From Photobacterium galatheae (GTDB lineage Bacteria > Pseudomonadota > Gammaproteobacteria > Enterobacterales > Vibrionaceae): DNA of 64,000 nt. Below are positions 1-8,610 of this stretch, piece by piece. The notes under the pieces were generated by a model. The model was not told the DNA's origin and searched no databases. It saw nothing but the letters and a program-made list of their open reading frames with translations. The stretch lies in assembly GCF_000695255.1 (NCBI RefSeq), contig NZ_JMIB01000008.1, positions 1 through 64,000 of the forward strand, read 5' to 3'. The position numbers and the translations under genes were made by a program. The first letter of the stretch is position 1; each line of letters opens with the position of its first letter.

Positions 1-6
1 CGGGGA

Positions 7-25
7 GGGGGGGGGGGGGGGGGGG
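7..25. repeat. G homopolymer at the window edge
   Basis: A run of 19 G residues, preceded by CGGGGA, starts the window and abuts the terminator-like hairpin behind the M48 peptidase gene. It may be a real homopolymer or an assembly or sequencing artefact at a contig end; the sequence alone cannot decide. Confidence 0.9.
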
Positions 26-33
26 ATAGAAAG

Positions 34-65
34 ATTATCCCCAAATGAAACACACTGGGGATAAT
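34..65 (-). terminator. Terminator-like hairpin behind the M48 peptidase gene
   Basis: A perfect 10-bp stem, ATTATCCCCA paired with TGGGGATAAT, encloses a 12-nt loop. Read on the minus strand it is followed by a pyrimidine-rich CTTTCTATC tract. It lies 30 bp past the stop of the minus-strand peptidase gene, so it probably ends the yjgN-like / M48 transcript. Confidence 0.6.
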
Positions 66-96
66 TAAGTACAGGAAACTGATTGAACTTGCACGC

Positions 97-1110
97 TTAT
101 TGCTCCAGCGCGCTCACCGCCTCGATTCGTTGATTCAGGTCCGGGTGGCTTTGTAGCCATTCCGGCAGTTCGCTGTCGCTGCCATGCTCCATAAAGCGAT
201 GAAACATCGCGGCCATCGGCTCGGTCGTGCCATATTGCTTGAGCATCTGCTCCGCAGCAAAACTGTCGGCTTCACGCTCAGCGTCCCGTGAATAACCAGA
301 AGAAGCAATAAAGACCCCGGCACCGGTCAGGTTATCTGCCAGTCCGGAATTTTCACCGGTCAACAAAGCCACCGAAACGGATAACAGCGCCGACTGTACC
401 ACAGCCTCCATCACATGCTGGTGATAAAGATGGCCGACTTCATGCAGCAGCACACTCTCCAGCTCAGCCGGTGTTGTGGCCAGTGCCACCAGCGAGTCCG
501 TCACCACGATAGTCCCGTCACTCAAAGCAAAAGCATTCGGCCCTTTTTGCCAGGAACGGAAAACAATTTTCGGTTCAAACGGCAGGGGGGGCCAATTATC
601 CTGAAGCAAAGCAAACCTGTCCCGAATCTGCCATTGCTCCTGCTCGTCCAACTGCGACGGAGCGAACAGATACTCATCCAGCGTCTCCAGCACCGTTTCA
701 CCGATATACTCCGGAACCGCCTGGGGTAACATCCGAGCCAGTATGTGACTGGCCGCCGGAATACCATAACGATAAGTCCCTGCCCCCAGCACGATCAAAA
801 AGACCAGACTGGCGACAATCGCCAGCCAATGACGTTCCAGTCGGTAGATCCATAAGCTTCGCTTCGTTCCGTGCGCCTGAATCCAATCCGCCAACATCTG
901 ATTTTCAGCGGCTTTAAATAACCAGCCATCCGGAAATGTGATCTGAGCCGGCAGGCTACCCAGCGGCTCCGAAAACGTCAGCGCATCCATGGCCCACTCG
1001 CCAGTATGCTCACCACAACGCAGCGTCACGCTGCCATCGGGTATCAATTCCAGCTCAGCCACCAGCCGCTCAGCGCTGAGCGGCGGATGACAGGTGCCCT
1101 GAATGATCAT
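97..1110 (-). CDS. M48 family metallopeptidase, membrane-anchored
   Basis: Zinc metallopeptidase of family M48, 337 aa. The HEVGH zinc motif is at residues 223-227 and a downstream EREAD (about 278-282) supplies the third ligand. One hydrophobic segment (about 94-113) anchors the protein. The first 90 residues are a soluble domain typical of the cytosolic side in these proteins. The catalytic part most likely faces the periplasm, as in other membrane-anchored M48 proteins involved in protein quality control; this placement is inferred. The start codon overlaps the stop of the upstream DUF898 gene by 4 bp (ATGA), indicating translational coupling. The physiological substrate is unknown. Confidence 0.85.
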   Translation of the reverse strand: MIIQGTCHPPLSAERLVAELELIPDGSVTLRCGEHTGEWAMDALTFSEPLGSLPAQITFPDGWLFKAAENQMLADWIQAHGTKRSLWIYRLERHWLAIVASLVFLIVLGAGTYRYGIPAASHILARMLPQAVPEYIGETVLETLDEYLFAPSQLDEQEQWQIRDRFALLQDNWPPLPFEPKIVFRSWQKGPNAFALSDGTIVVTDSLVALATTPAELESVLLHEVGHLYHQHVMEAVVQSALLSVSVALLTGENSGLADNLTGAGVFIASSGYSRDAEREADSFAAEQMLKQYGTTEPMAAMFHRFMEHGSDSELPEWLQSHPDLNQRIEAVSALEQ

Positions 1111-2255
1111 CCGAGACCCATTTCAACATCAAAGGCGGCCGCCACTTCATCGGCAATAGCAGCGCCATCATCGGCCACTTCCCCTTTGGCTTTCAGCAGC
1201 GCCAAATCACCAATCACGGCTGTATTGTCAGCCAGATAGCGTGACGTTCGCACCATGACCCAAGGGCGAGCCAGACCCAGCGTCACAACCTGAGCAAAAA
1301 AGTTCGTCACAATCAGCCAGACAAAGGCAGCGGTACGTAATGTGGAAGCAAAACCATATTCTAGTTCACCGTCTGTTTTCAGCTGCGCAAAAGTGTAATT
1401 TCGGACCCGGGCTTTCATAAAAGCAGAGACGATCACCATCATCAGAAACAGCCCCAGATACAAGATAATGACAGTAAAAAACGGCCACAGCGCACCATTG
1501 TGCCCATCGAGCTGACCTGTCGCAAAACTCGTCAGTGCCCCGGCACCGGCAACCACGACGACCAGCCCGACCATGGCAGCCAGGATGCCCAGACCTAACA
1601 ACGAGGCCAGCAAGGTCGTTTTGATGAAAAACCGAGTGCGGATCTCAGCGCTCAACAGACGATCACCATACTGGTAGCCATTGGCGAAATAACGAGTAAT
1701 TGTGGCGGTGACATTGGCAAACATGAAGAAATAACCCGCAACCGACAGCACGATAAAGACAATGCCGGCAGCCAGCGACTTATCAATCACTGAAGCCGCA
1801 GCAACCATCAGAATGACCAGTGGAATCATTGAGAAGAAACCACATCCCAGCATTGCCCAGTAAGCCCCTTTCAGGGAACCGTTGAAGTTAAAACGCACAT
1901 TGCGGTAACTGGTCATCCGGGCATCAAAACGGGCATTGTTACGTGCCAGCAGTGGATAGATCGCCACAAATGCCAGCATCAGCAGCGAAGCAAAAGTTGG
2001 CATGAAGTTACTGGCAATCGCCCAAATCAGCACACAGACAAAGGCAATCAAGCGGCCAATCAGAATCTGTTTCGGCGTCGCATGGTAATCGAAGCGATCG
2101 CCAGCCAGTTCAAGGTTGCCGTAAAAATATTTTTTAGTCCGCACTTTCGCCCAGGCCGAGTAAATCCCCAGAGTCACGAAACTGAGCAAAATATTGACAA
2201 TCCAGATGCCGAAGAACTCGCCACCCCTGCCATGAAAGATAACCTTATTATTCAT
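1107..2255 (-). CDS. YjgN/DUF898 family membrane protein
   Basis: Polytopic inner-membrane protein of the DUF898 (E. coli YjgN) family, 382 aa. The N-terminus has the family's FHGRGGEFF motif, followed by repeated hydrophobic segments separated by basic NxRFxxNGSxxGxYW-type stretches (about residues 115-135). At least seven membrane spans are visible. The function of the family is not known. An AGGACA ribosome binding site lies 8-10 nt before the ATG. The gene is first in a two-gene unit with the M48 peptidase, which it overlaps by 4 bp. That pairing suggests a shared membrane role, but nothing in the sequence names it. Confidence 0.85.
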   Translation of the reverse strand: MNNKVIFHGRGGEFFGIWIVNILLSFVTLGIYSAWAKVRTKKYFYGNLELAGDRFDYHATPKQILIGRLIAFVCVLIWAIASNFMPTFASLLMLAFVAIYPLLARNNARFDARMTSYRNVRFNFNGSLKGAYWAMLGCGFFSMIPLVILMVAAASVIDKSLAAGIVFIVLSVAGYFFMFANVTATITRYFANGYQYGDRLLSAEIRTRFFIKTTLLASLLGLGILAAMVGLVVVVAGAGALTSFATGQLDGHNGALWPFFTVIILYLGLFLMMVIVSAFMKARVRNYTFAQLKTDGELEYGFASTLRTAAFVWLIVTNFFAQVVTLGLARPWVMVRTSRYLADNTAVIGDLALLKAKGEVADDGAAIADEVAAAFDVEMGLG

Positions 2256-2526
2256 TATGAGTTGTCCTAATGGTTTGCAAGCGTTGATAAAAATCAGTTG
2301 ACCAAGTGCGTCGATACTGTGAAAAAATATCAGTCAATATACCTCAGCACCATGCACTCAGCAGCATAAAGTTTTCCCTGTATTTCTTTGAATAAGGCGA
2401 CACTGGACGCTCATTCGTGTCGACGCGCAACAATGAATAGCTTTTAGCTATTGATAGGATAGAATCAAACGTTTTTACTGATTAATAATGGTATCCCATA
2501 CTGTCCTTATCAACGAGGATCACAGT

Positions 2527-2949
2527 ATGAAAAAAACGATCAGCTTTGCCATGATTCACTTTACCGTCGCGTTTACCGTCGCCTATCTGCTGACCGGCGA
2601 CATAATTCTGGGGAGCCTGATTGCCCTCATCGAACCCTTGGTCAACACCGTGGCATTCTACTTTCATGAAAGAATCTGGCAATGGCCGTCACTGAAGCAT
2701 TCACGTTTTGGCAAACCCGCCAACAAAACCATCAGCTTTGCGGCAGTCCATTTCAGTGTTGCTTTCACGGTCGCTTACCTGCTTAGCGGGAGCTGGATGG
2801 TCGGCGGTATCATGGCACTGATCGAGCCCGCCATAAATACGCTGGCCTATCTTGCACATGAAACAGTCTGGCAACGCAGAGAAAAACATCAGGCAAGCAG
2901 CCACTCTCATTGCCGGCATCATTCGATCACACCATCGATCACCCATTGA
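2527..2949 (+). CDS. DUF2061 family small membrane protein (tandem duplication)
   Basis: A 140-residue protein made of two copies of the DUF2061 domain. Residues about 3-50 and 61-108 each carry TISFAxxHFxVAFTVAYLL, then a second hydrophobic helix ending in ALIEPxxNTxAxxxHExxW. Four membrane spans are expected. I chose the ATG at 2527, preceded by GAGGA about 8 nt away, over an in-frame ATG at 2488 whose extra residues do not fit the family. The C-terminal tail is His-rich. Family function is unknown. It stands alone between divergent yjgN-like and co-directional MarR-GNAT genes. Confidence 0.8.
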   Translation: MKKTISFAMIHFTVAFTVAYLLTGDIILGSLIALIEPLVNTVAFYFHERIWQWPSLKHSRFGKPANKTISFAAVHFSVAFTVAYLLSGSWMVGGIMALIEPAINTLAYLAHETVWQRREKHQASSHSHCRHHSITPSITH

Positions 2950-2981
2950 CATTGTTGTGAACCGCAATTAAATTTGATTGC
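2946..2981 (+). promoter_or_regulatory. Promoter with MarR-type palindromic operator
   Basis: TTGACA at 2946-2951 and TAAATT at 2969-2974, 17 bp apart, form a plausible sigma-70 promoter. The 18-bp sequence GCAATTAAATTTGATTGC at 2964-2981 is a near-perfect inverted repeat (8 of 9 pairs) covering the -10 element. It sits 27 bp before the start of a MarR-family gene. MarR proteins usually repress their own promoters through such sites; autoregulation is inferred. Confidence 0.6.
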
Positions 2982-3008
2982 ACACCACAACAACATGGAA
3001 TCCGATGG

Positions 3009-3914
3009 ATGGATGCTCAAACCTTGCGCCAGCGTTCCCGACAACTGGTTCGCCAGCTCGGGATGCTCGATAGCCAATGTGGCAACATGGCGCTGACCCC
3101 CGTTCAGGCGCATACTCTGATCGAACTCGAAGCCCAACCCTGCACGGTCAATGACATGGCCGCCCGGCTCAACGTAGACAAATCAAACGCCAGCCGTACT
3201 CTGGCTGTACTCAGTAACGCTGGGTTGGTCACCACTCATCCGCATCCGGATGACAAACGCAGCCAGATTGCCACGCTGACTCCCGAAGGCGCAGCCAGGC
3301 TGGCTGAACTGCATCAAAGACTGAACACCCAGGTGGATGGTTTTCTGGCCCAAATGGATCTGGATGAAATCGAGCAATTAGACCAAAGCCTGCAACGCTA
3401 CCATAAAGCCATGGTGATGGCGGACAGACAGCAAGGCTATGCCATCCGGTCATTGACACCACTGGACAATGCGGCGATTGCTGCCGTCATTCGACGCGTT
3501 TCTGCAGAATATGATCTCACCGCAGACAAAGGGTATGGTGTCGCCGATCCAACCCTCGACAGCATGAGTGAGGTTTACCAGCCCGCACGCCATGCTTACT
3601 GGGTGATTGAACACCATCACCGGGTACTGGGTGGTGGTGGCATTGCAGCACTGGCCGGAGAAGAAAACGTGTGTGAGTTACAGAAAATGTATTTTCTGCC
3701 TGAGCTGCGAGGACGTGGCCTGGCACGAAAGCTGGCGGTAAAAGCGCTGCGATATGCCCGTGAACAAGACTATCGCGCCTGTTATCTGGAAACGACGGCC
3801 AACTTAGTTGAGGCCATTGCGCTGTATGAATCATTGGGATTTCAACATCTCGACGGCCCGATGGGGAACACTGGCCACGATGCCTGTGAGATTCGAATGG
3901 TGAAGTGGCTGTAA
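3009..3914 (+). CDS. MarR-family regulator fused to GNAT acetyltransferase
   Basis: A 301-residue two-domain protein. Residues about 10-135 form a MarR winged helix: an HTH with [12 protein letters not shown], then the wing with PDDKRSQ. Residues about 150-301 form a GNAT N-acetyltransferase: [18 protein letters not shown] is the acetyl-CoA-binding motif A, followed by [21 protein letters not shown]. Such MarR-GNAT fusions are known in many bacteria, but their acetyl acceptor is generally undefined. The gene is monocistronic, between a candidate autoregulatory operator and a bidirectional terminator. ATG at 3009 is used; an ATG four bases upstream is out of frame. Confidence 0.9.
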   Translation: MDAQTLRQRSRQLVRQLGMLDSQCGNMALTPVQAHTLIELEAQPCTVNDMAARLNVDKSNASRTLAVLSNAGLVTTHPHPDDKRSQIATLTPEGAARLAELHQRLNTQVDGFLAQMDLDEIEQLDQSLQRYHKAMVMADRQQGYAIRSLTPLDNAAIAAVIRRVSAEYDLTADKGYGVADPTLDSMSEVYQPARHAYWVIEHHHRVLGGGGIAALAGEENVCELQKMYFLPELRGRGLARKLAVKALRYAREQDYRACYLETTANLVEAIALYESLGFQHLDGPMGNTGHDACEIRMVKWL

Positions 3915-3930
3915 GCGAAAGAACATCATG

Positions 3931-3957
3931 AAAAAAGCTGGCGATGCCAGCTTTTTT
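3931..3957. terminator. Bidirectional terminator between the MarR-GNAT gene and rraB
   Basis: AAAAAAGCTGGC, GAT, GCCAGCTTTTTT: a perfect 12-bp inverted repeat with an A tract on one side and a T tract on the other, lying between two convergent genes. It can terminate transcription from both sides. Confidence 0.9.
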
Positions 3958-3972
3958 CAGTCACGGATAGGA

Positions 3973-4353
3973 TCAGTCTTCGTCGTCTTCGCCCGACTCG
4001 AAGTAAGTGCCCCAACCGTCGTAATCAATATTGTACTTCTGCGCCAGTTCCACCAGCTTCAGCACCTGCTCGTCGATCAGTTCAGCATCCAGTGCAGACT
4101 CCATCACGGCATCGAAACACACCACTTTACCGCCACCGTCTTCCGGGTCCAGTTCAAGCTCTTCAGCATCCATGACTTCGAAGCCCATTTTGAATGCTTC
4201 TGCAGCCGCACCTTCCAGTTGCGCAAAAGTATCCGCGGAGAAATGGTGCTCAATCGAATACAGCGCATCCGGATCACTGCCATCTTCCAGCAGGGACTCA
4301 ATAATCTCGCGAGTCTCTTCCTTCTGCTCTTCAATCAATTCTGCGTAAGACAT
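3973..4353 (-). CDS. rraB: RraB, regulator of RNase E activity
   Basis: RraB binds RNase E and inhibits its endonuclease activity, altering degradosome composition and mRNA decay. The 126-residue product matches E. coli RraB closely: [20 protein letters not shown] near the N-terminus and [13 protein letters not shown] near the acidic C-terminus. The start is the ATG at 4353 with GGAGAG upstream; an in-frame ATG at 4416 would add 21 residues with no family match. Next to argF, as in V. cholerae, but transcribed away from it, so the two share the intergenic region 4354-4633. Confidence 0.93.
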   Translation of the reverse strand: MSYAELIEEQKEETREIIESLLEDGSDPDALYSIEHHFSADTFAQLEGAAAEAFKMGFEVMDAEELELDPEDGGGKVVCFDAVMESALDAELIDEQVLKLVELAQKYNIDYDGWGTYFESGEDDED

Positions 4354-4533
4354 AGGGTCTCTCCAAATAGGGTCTGCCGACCAGAGTATGTACGAAATCG
4401 GCCGCCAATATGGCACGGATCCCTATGAATTTCCATCTTCTCCCCGCCCTTTTCTTTACCGGAAAGACTCCTCGTCACCAGCCCACGCATTTTTCATGTC
4501 AGCCGGCTGACTTTTACAATTGACACACGCATA

Positions 4534-4587
4534 TATAATTTCATATTTTATGGGTAATTATTCACAAATAACGTATTTTCATACATA
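4534..4587 (+). promoter_or_regulatory. argF promoter region with two ARG-box-like operators
   Basis: A perfect -10 hexamer TATAAT is at 4534-4539, and TTGACA is at 4520-4525, though not at standard spacing to it. Two 18-bp sites resembling the ArgR operator (WNTGAATWWWWATTCANW) lie at 4549-4566 (core TGGGTAATTATTCA) and 4570-4587 (core CGTATTTTCATACA). They are separated by 3 bp, the spacing known for paired ARG boxes that bind one ArgR hexamer. Repression of argF by arginine is inferred. Confidence 0.65.
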
Positions 4588-4633
4588 ACGCAGCGATCAG
4601 TGTTCGCTGATGTCATGAACACGAGGACGAGAT

Positions 4634-5638
4634 ATGGCATTTAATCTGCGCAACCGGAACTTTCTCAAGCTGCTGGATTTCACCCCACGCGAAATCGGGC
4701 ACCTGCTGACGCTTTCCGCAGAACTGAAAAAAGCCAAATATGCGGGGCACGAACAACCGCGTCTGAGCGGCAAAAACATTGCCCTGATTTTTGAAAAGTC
4801 CTCCACCCGTACCCGATGCGCCTTTGAAGTCGCCGCGTTTGATCAGGGTGCCCGCGTGTCCTATCTTGGCCCGTCCGGCAGCCAGATCGGCCATAAAGAA
4901 TCGATGAAAGACACGGCACGCGTGCTGGGCCGGATGTATGACGGCATTCAGTACCGGGGGTTCGGTCAGGACATCGTGGAAGAACTGGGCAAATACGCGG
5001 GGGTTCCGGTCTGGAACGGCCTGACCGATGAATTCCACCCGACACAAATTCTGGCGGACTTTCTCACCATGCAAGAGCACAACCCGGATAAACCCTTGCA
5101 GGACATCAGGTTTGCCTATCTGGGCGATGCGCGCAATAACATGGGTAATTCTCTGATGGTGGGCGCTGCGAAAATGGGCATGGATATCCGTCTGGTTGCC
5201 CCTGAAGCGTACTGGCCGGAAGATACACTGGTGAAACAGTGCCTTGAAATTGCTCAGGAAACCGGTGCCCGGATCACGCTGACCGAATCGGTTGAAGAAG
5301 GCGTCCACGGATGTGACTATCTCTACACGGATGTGTGGGTCTCGATGGGAGAAGCACCGTCCGCCTGGGATGAGCGGGTGAAATCGCTGCTGCCTTATCA
5401 GGTCAATTCATCCACGCTCAAAGCGACCGGTAATCCCAGCGTCAAATTTATGCACTGCCTGCCTGCGTTTCATAATGATGAAACCACCGTGGGTAAGGAA
5501 GTGGCTGAAAAGTACGGCTTATCCGGCCTGGAAGTGACTGAATCCGTCTTTGAGTCGGAACATTCAATCGTCTTTGATCAGGCTGAAAACCGGATGCACA
5601 CCATCAAAGCCGTGATGGTGGCAACGCTGGGTAGCTAA
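4634..5638 (+). CDS. argF: Ornithine carbamoyltransferase
   Basis: Converts ornithine and carbamoyl phosphate to citrulline and phosphate in arginine biosynthesis; cytosolic homotrimer. The 334-residue length is normal. The carbamoyl-phosphate motif SSTRTR is at 56-61, followed by FHPTQILAD in the central region, and [10 protein letters not shown] contains the catalytic Cys near 273. The start has GAGGACGAG a few bases upstream. The assignment as OTCase rather than ATCase rests on SMG and HCLP; pyrB lies just downstream as the aspartate paralogue. Two ARG-box-like sites precede the gene. Confidence 0.96.
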   Translation: MAFNLRNRNFLKLLDFTPREIGHLLTLSAELKKAKYAGHEQPRLSGKNIALIFEKSSTRTRCAFEVAAFDQGARVSYLGPSGSQIGHKESMKDTARVLGRMYDGIQYRGFGQDIVEELGKYAGVPVWNGLTDEFHPTQILADFLTMQEHNPDKPLQDIRFAYLGDARNNMGNSLMVGAAKMGMDIRLVAPEAYWPEDTLVKQCLEIAQETGARITLTESVEEGVHGCDYLYTDVWVSMGEAPSAWDERVKSLLPYQVNSSTLKATGNPSVKFMHCLPAFHNDETTVGKEVAEKYGLSGLEVTESVFESEHSIVFDQAENRMHTIKAVMVATLGS

Positions 5639-5661
5639 CGAACATCCAACCGGGCAAACGC

Positions 5662-5689
5662 TTGCGCCCCAGAAAAATGGCGGTATAAT
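5662..5689 (+). promoter_or_regulatory. pyrL-pyrBI promoter
   Basis: TTGCGC at 5662-5667 and a perfect TATAAT at 5684-5689, 16 bp apart, lie about 30 bp upstream of the leader-peptide ATG. The region from -10 to the leader is short, as in the E. coli pyrBI promoter, where UTP-sensitive start-site stuttering adds control; that extra mechanism is not shown here. Confidence 0.7.
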
Positions 5690-5719
5690 CCTCCGCAATT
5701 TGTCTGGAGAGAGCAAAAA

Positions 5720-5818
5720 ATGGCCCTGATCGCAATGCAAAATCTGCAGCGACGCCGCCGGTTCACGGCGAGCCGTGCCGTTTTTGTTTCTCCGAAACCG
5801 AATCCACAAGCCTCCTGA
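5720..5818 (+). CDS. pyrL: pyrBI leader peptide (PyrL-like)
   Basis: A 32-codon frame begins with ATG at 5720 behind GGAGAGAG, and its stop codon (5816-5818) lies inside the first arm of the attenuator hairpin. It encodes a run of four Arg (residues 11-14) and then AVFVS, from a T-rich GTTTTTGTTT tract (5780-5789). In E. coli, low UTP makes RNA polymerase pause in such a tract, so the coupled ribosome reaches the stop and blocks the terminator. The arrangement here matches that model. The sequence is not otherwise conserved, as usual for leader peptides. Confidence 0.8.
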   Translation: MALIAMQNLQRRRRFTASRAVFVSPKPNPQAS

Positions 5819-5837
5819 TCTCAGGGGGCTTTTTTTT
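5810..5837 (+). terminator. pyrBI transcription attenuator
   Basis: GCCTCCTGA and TCAGGGGGC form a hairpin (8-9 bp with one G-U pair, tight loop) directly followed by eight T residues. It overlaps the end of the leader frame and precedes pyrB by 62 bp, as expected for UTP-sensitive attenuation. Confidence 0.88.
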
Positions 5838-5899
5838 ACCTGTAACTCCGGACCAGACAGAGCTGAAGCAACGTGTTCCAGACCAAAGAGGGAAGCGCC

Positions 5900-6829
5900 A
5901 TGGCGAATTCGCTATACCATAAGCACATTATTTCTATCCCCGAGCTTAACCGCAGCGAACTTGAGCTGATCGTTGAAACCGCTGCACAGCTGAAGAAAGA
6001 GCCGAATCCTGAGCTGCTGAAGCATAAGGTGGTCGCCAGCTGTTTCTTCGAGCCATCCACCCGCACCCGCCTGTCTTTCGAAACTGCAATTCAGCGTCTG
6101 GGCGGCAGTGTGATTGGCTTTGACAGTGGCGGCAATACCTCACTGGCCAAGAAAGGCGAAACCCTGATTGACTCGGTGCAGGTGATTACCTCTTATGTCG
6201 ATGCCTTCGTGATGCGCCATCCTCAGGAAGGTGCAGCGCGTCTGGCGTCGGAGTTTTCCGGCAAGGTTCCGGTGATTAACGCCGGTGACGGGGCGAACCA
6301 GCATCCAACCCAAACTTTGCTGGATCTGTTCAGCATTGCCGAAACTCAGGGCCGTCTGGACAACCTCAATGTCGCTTTCGTGGGCGATCTGAAATACGGC
6401 CGTACCGTGCATTCCCTGACGCAGGCCCTGTCGAAGTTCAACAACATCCGCTTCTTCTTTATCGCGCCGGAAGCGCTGGCAATGCCAGACTACATTTGCG
6501 AAGAACTGGATGAAGCCGGCATTCAGTACAGCCTGCACACCCAAATGGAAGAAGTGATCCCTGAGCTGGACATCCTCTACATGACCCGGGTACAAAAAGA
6601 GCGCTTCGATGAGTCGGAATATGCCCATATGAAAGCGGCTTATATCCTGAATGCCGACATGCTGACCAACGCGCGGGAAAACCTCAAAGTGCTGCACCCA
6701 CTGCCACGCGTGGATGAGATCACCACGGATGTGGACACCACCCCGCACGCTTATTATTTCCAGCAGGCAGAAAATGGTGTCTATGCCCGCCAGGCACTGC
6801 TGGCACTGGTGCTAAACCCAAATCTTTAA
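5900..6829 (+). CDS. pyrB: Aspartate carbamoyltransferase catalytic subunit
   Basis: Catalyses the first committed step of pyrimidine synthesis, carbamoyl phosphate plus aspartate to carbamoyl aspartate. The product (309 aa) opens with [13 protein letters not shown], nearly identical to E. coli PyrB. STRTR is at 53-57, [10 protein letters not shown] near residue 135, and HPLPRVDEI near 267. I chose ATG 5900, with GAGGGA 7 nt upstream, rather than the in-frame GTG at 5873. It is first in the pyrBI operon, 15 bp before pyrI, behind the leader attenuator. Confidence 0.96.
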   Translation: MANSLYHKHIISIPELNRSELELIVETAAQLKKEPNPELLKHKVVASCFFEPSTRTRLSFETAIQRLGGSVIGFDSGGNTSLAKKGETLIDSVQVITSYVDAFVMRHPQEGAARLASEFSGKVPVINAGDGANQHPTQTLLDLFSIAETQGRLDNLNVAFVGDLKYGRTVHSLTQALSKFNNIRFFFIAPEALAMPDYICEELDEAGIQYSLHTQMEEVIPELDILYMTRVQKERFDESEYAHMKAAYILNADMLTNARENLKVLHPLPRVDEITTDVDTTPHAYYFQQAENGVYARQALLALVLNPNL

Positions 6830-6844
6830 GCAGGAGAGTCCATC

Positions 6845-7309
6845 ATGACAAAAGACACCCAACTTCAGGTTGAAGCGATCAAAAACGGCACTGTCATCGA
6901 CCATATTCCTGCCAACATCGGCATCAAGGTTTTGCGCCTGTTTCAACTGCATGAAGCGAAAGAAAAAGTCACCATTGGCCTGAATCTGCCATCTTCCGTT
7001 CAGGGCACCAAGGATCTGATCAAAATTGAAAATGTCTTCCTGAATGAAGAGCTGGCCAATCAGTTGGCGCTGTATGCCCCTAAAGCCACGGTCAACCAGA
7101 TTGAAGACTATCAGGTCGTAAAGAAACTGACCCTGTCGCTGCCGGCGCAGATTAACGCAATCTTCAAATGCCCGAACTCGAACTGTATCACCCACAACGA
7201 GCCGGTCGACAGCAGTTTCAACGTTCTGACCAAGCATGAAGAAGTACGTCTGAAGTGCAAATACTGCGAAAAAGTCTTTGCCCGCGATATCGTCACCGAT
7301 TACCACTGA
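6845..7309 (+). CDS. pyrI: Aspartate carbamoyltransferase regulatory subunit
   Basis: Allosteric subunit of ATCase that binds CTP/UTP (inhibition) and ATP (activation) and forms the 2:3 holoenzyme with PyrB trimers. The 154-residue protein has the nucleotide-binding N-terminal domain (about 1-100, including VDHIPA-type and KIENVFL motifs) and a zinc domain with Cys109, Cys114, Cys138 and Cys141, the same four positions as in E. coli. A GGAGAG site precedes the ATG. It is last in the operon, followed by a terminator at 7338. Confidence 0.96.
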   Translation: MTKDTQLQVEAIKNGTVIDHIPANIGIKVLRLFQLHEAKEKVTIGLNLPSSVQGTKDLIKIENVFLNEELANQLALYAPKATVNQIEDYQVVKKLTLSLPAQINAIFKCPNSNCITHNEPVDSSFNVLTKHEEVRLKCKYCEKVFARDIVTDYH

Positions 7310-7337
7310 TACCGTGCCCTCAATGACAAAACTGAGA

Positions 7338-7364
7338 AAGCCGGCTCACCTCTGAGCCGGCTTT
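7338..7364 (+). terminator. pyrI terminator
   Basis: AAAGCCGGCTC and GAGCCGGCTTT form an 11-bp perfect stem with a 5-nt loop, followed by ACTGTTTTTAT. It lies 29 bp past the pyrI stop. Confidence 0.85.
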
Positions 7365-7556
7365 ACTGTTTTTATACCTTTTCATACATCAACCCTCACC
7401 TGTCTCAGTTCAACAACATAGTCTCATCAGGCCGCTCCCTAGACTCAGGGAAAACGTCATCGCCCGATTCCCTGATTCACCCAGGTGATCGGCTGCGTTT
7501 CTTCAGGGGCATCATGCTTTCGCCCTGTGTCACAGGCGCTGAATCAGGGACATCAA

Positions 7557-8543
7557 ATGAACAGAAATGGACAGTATTGTCATCTTTTACTGAAACAATG
7601 GGCTGAAAAACTGTTTACTGGATTGCTGGCTCTGGGATTGGTCAGCTGCATCATGACCAATGGAGACGTTTCTCAGGCCCCGGCACATGCAGCCAACCAA
7701 CAAGTGGTCATCGGCGTCCCTATCCTGCTCGGCGGATTCGGCTCGGCAGTCCCCATCACGCCGCATCTGCAAGTCACCGCCAAACATGTCGCCCGTTACT
7801 CCTGGAACCGGGATGTGATTTATCATCCGCTCTGTGATCTGGCACTGATCCGGACCGACTCCACCACCGTACCAACCTGGGGACTGATTTATCCGGATCA
7901 GCCGGTCACCCATCTCGGACATTCCCTGCTGGGGAACAGCATTCAGGGTCAGGGCAAATACCTGCAAGATGTCATGGATACCAACAGTCAGTGTCTTTAT
8001 TCACTCAGCGATGCCCCCGTCATGTCTGGCATGAGCGGTGGCCCAGTGCTCAATGACGCCGGTGAGATTGTGGGGATCACCGTCGCGATTGTGAATAATC
8101 CGGAAGATCTCAGAAACCTGCGTCCGGCACTCCGTTACAGCCAGTTTATTCCGGCAACCCTAATCTTCGACTGGCTGGCCGAACTTGGGATCACGCCAAC
8201 ATCAGCCAGTCATGACCTCGCCAGTATTGAGGTCTCTCCCTATGTCCGACGTCTCAACCGCAACACCGAGGTACCAGACTCACTGAATGCCCCTCACGAC
8301 CCGGAAACCGCGGCAATTCGGCCGGCGTCCCCCCCTGTGTCCGAGTCCCGTCCGACGCCCTCGCCGCTCAGCAGTTTCCAGACGCAGGTAACAGGCACCT
8401 TCCCTGCGACCACAAATGACAGTAAAGATGTCGCCCTGAAAGCTGACTCACCGGCTATTTATCAGACGAACGATGCCGATGCTGGCAAATCTTCTCCCGA
8501 AACGATTCAGAACGCTGGTGAAGAGGCTGCGTTTCAGGAGTAA
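7557..8543 (+). CDS. Putative trypsin-like serine protease lipoprotein
   Basis: The product, 328 aa from ATG 7557 (GGGA upstream), begins with a basic and hydrophobic stretch ending in the lipobox LVSC, with Cys31 as the expected lipidated residue. The remainder has a chymotrypsin-fold pattern: His77 in TAKHVA, Asp94 in CDLALI and Ser160 in GMSGGPVLN, a plausible catalytic triad with normal spacing. After about residue 215 the chain is Pro/Ser/Thr-rich and probably unstructured. A periplasmic or outer-membrane-anchored protease is inferred. The earlier in-frame ATG at 7485 would spoil the signal sequence. It lies alone between the pyrI terminator and ridA; the target is unknown. Confidence 0.7.
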   Translation: MNRNGQYCHLLLKQWAEKLFTGLLALGLVSCIMTNGDVSQAPAHAANQQVVIGVPILLGGFGSAVPITPHLQVTAKHVARYSWNRDVIYHPLCDLALIRTDSTTVPTWGLIYPDQPVTHLGHSLLGNSIQGQGKYLQDVMDTNSQCLYSLSDAPVMSGMSGGPVLNDAGEIVGITVAIVNNPEDLRNLRPALRYSQFIPATLIFDWLAELGITPTSASHDLASIEVSPYVRRLNRNTEVPDSLNAPHDPETAAIRPASPPVSESRPTPSPLSSFQTQVTGTFPATTNDSKDVALKADSPAIYQTNDADAGKSSPETIQNAGEEAAFQE

Positions 8544-8610
8544 ATCTTTTGACCTGCCAGACAAGGCGTTGCACACTAGTTCCTTTCCATTGAAGCAATA
8601 AGGAACAACG

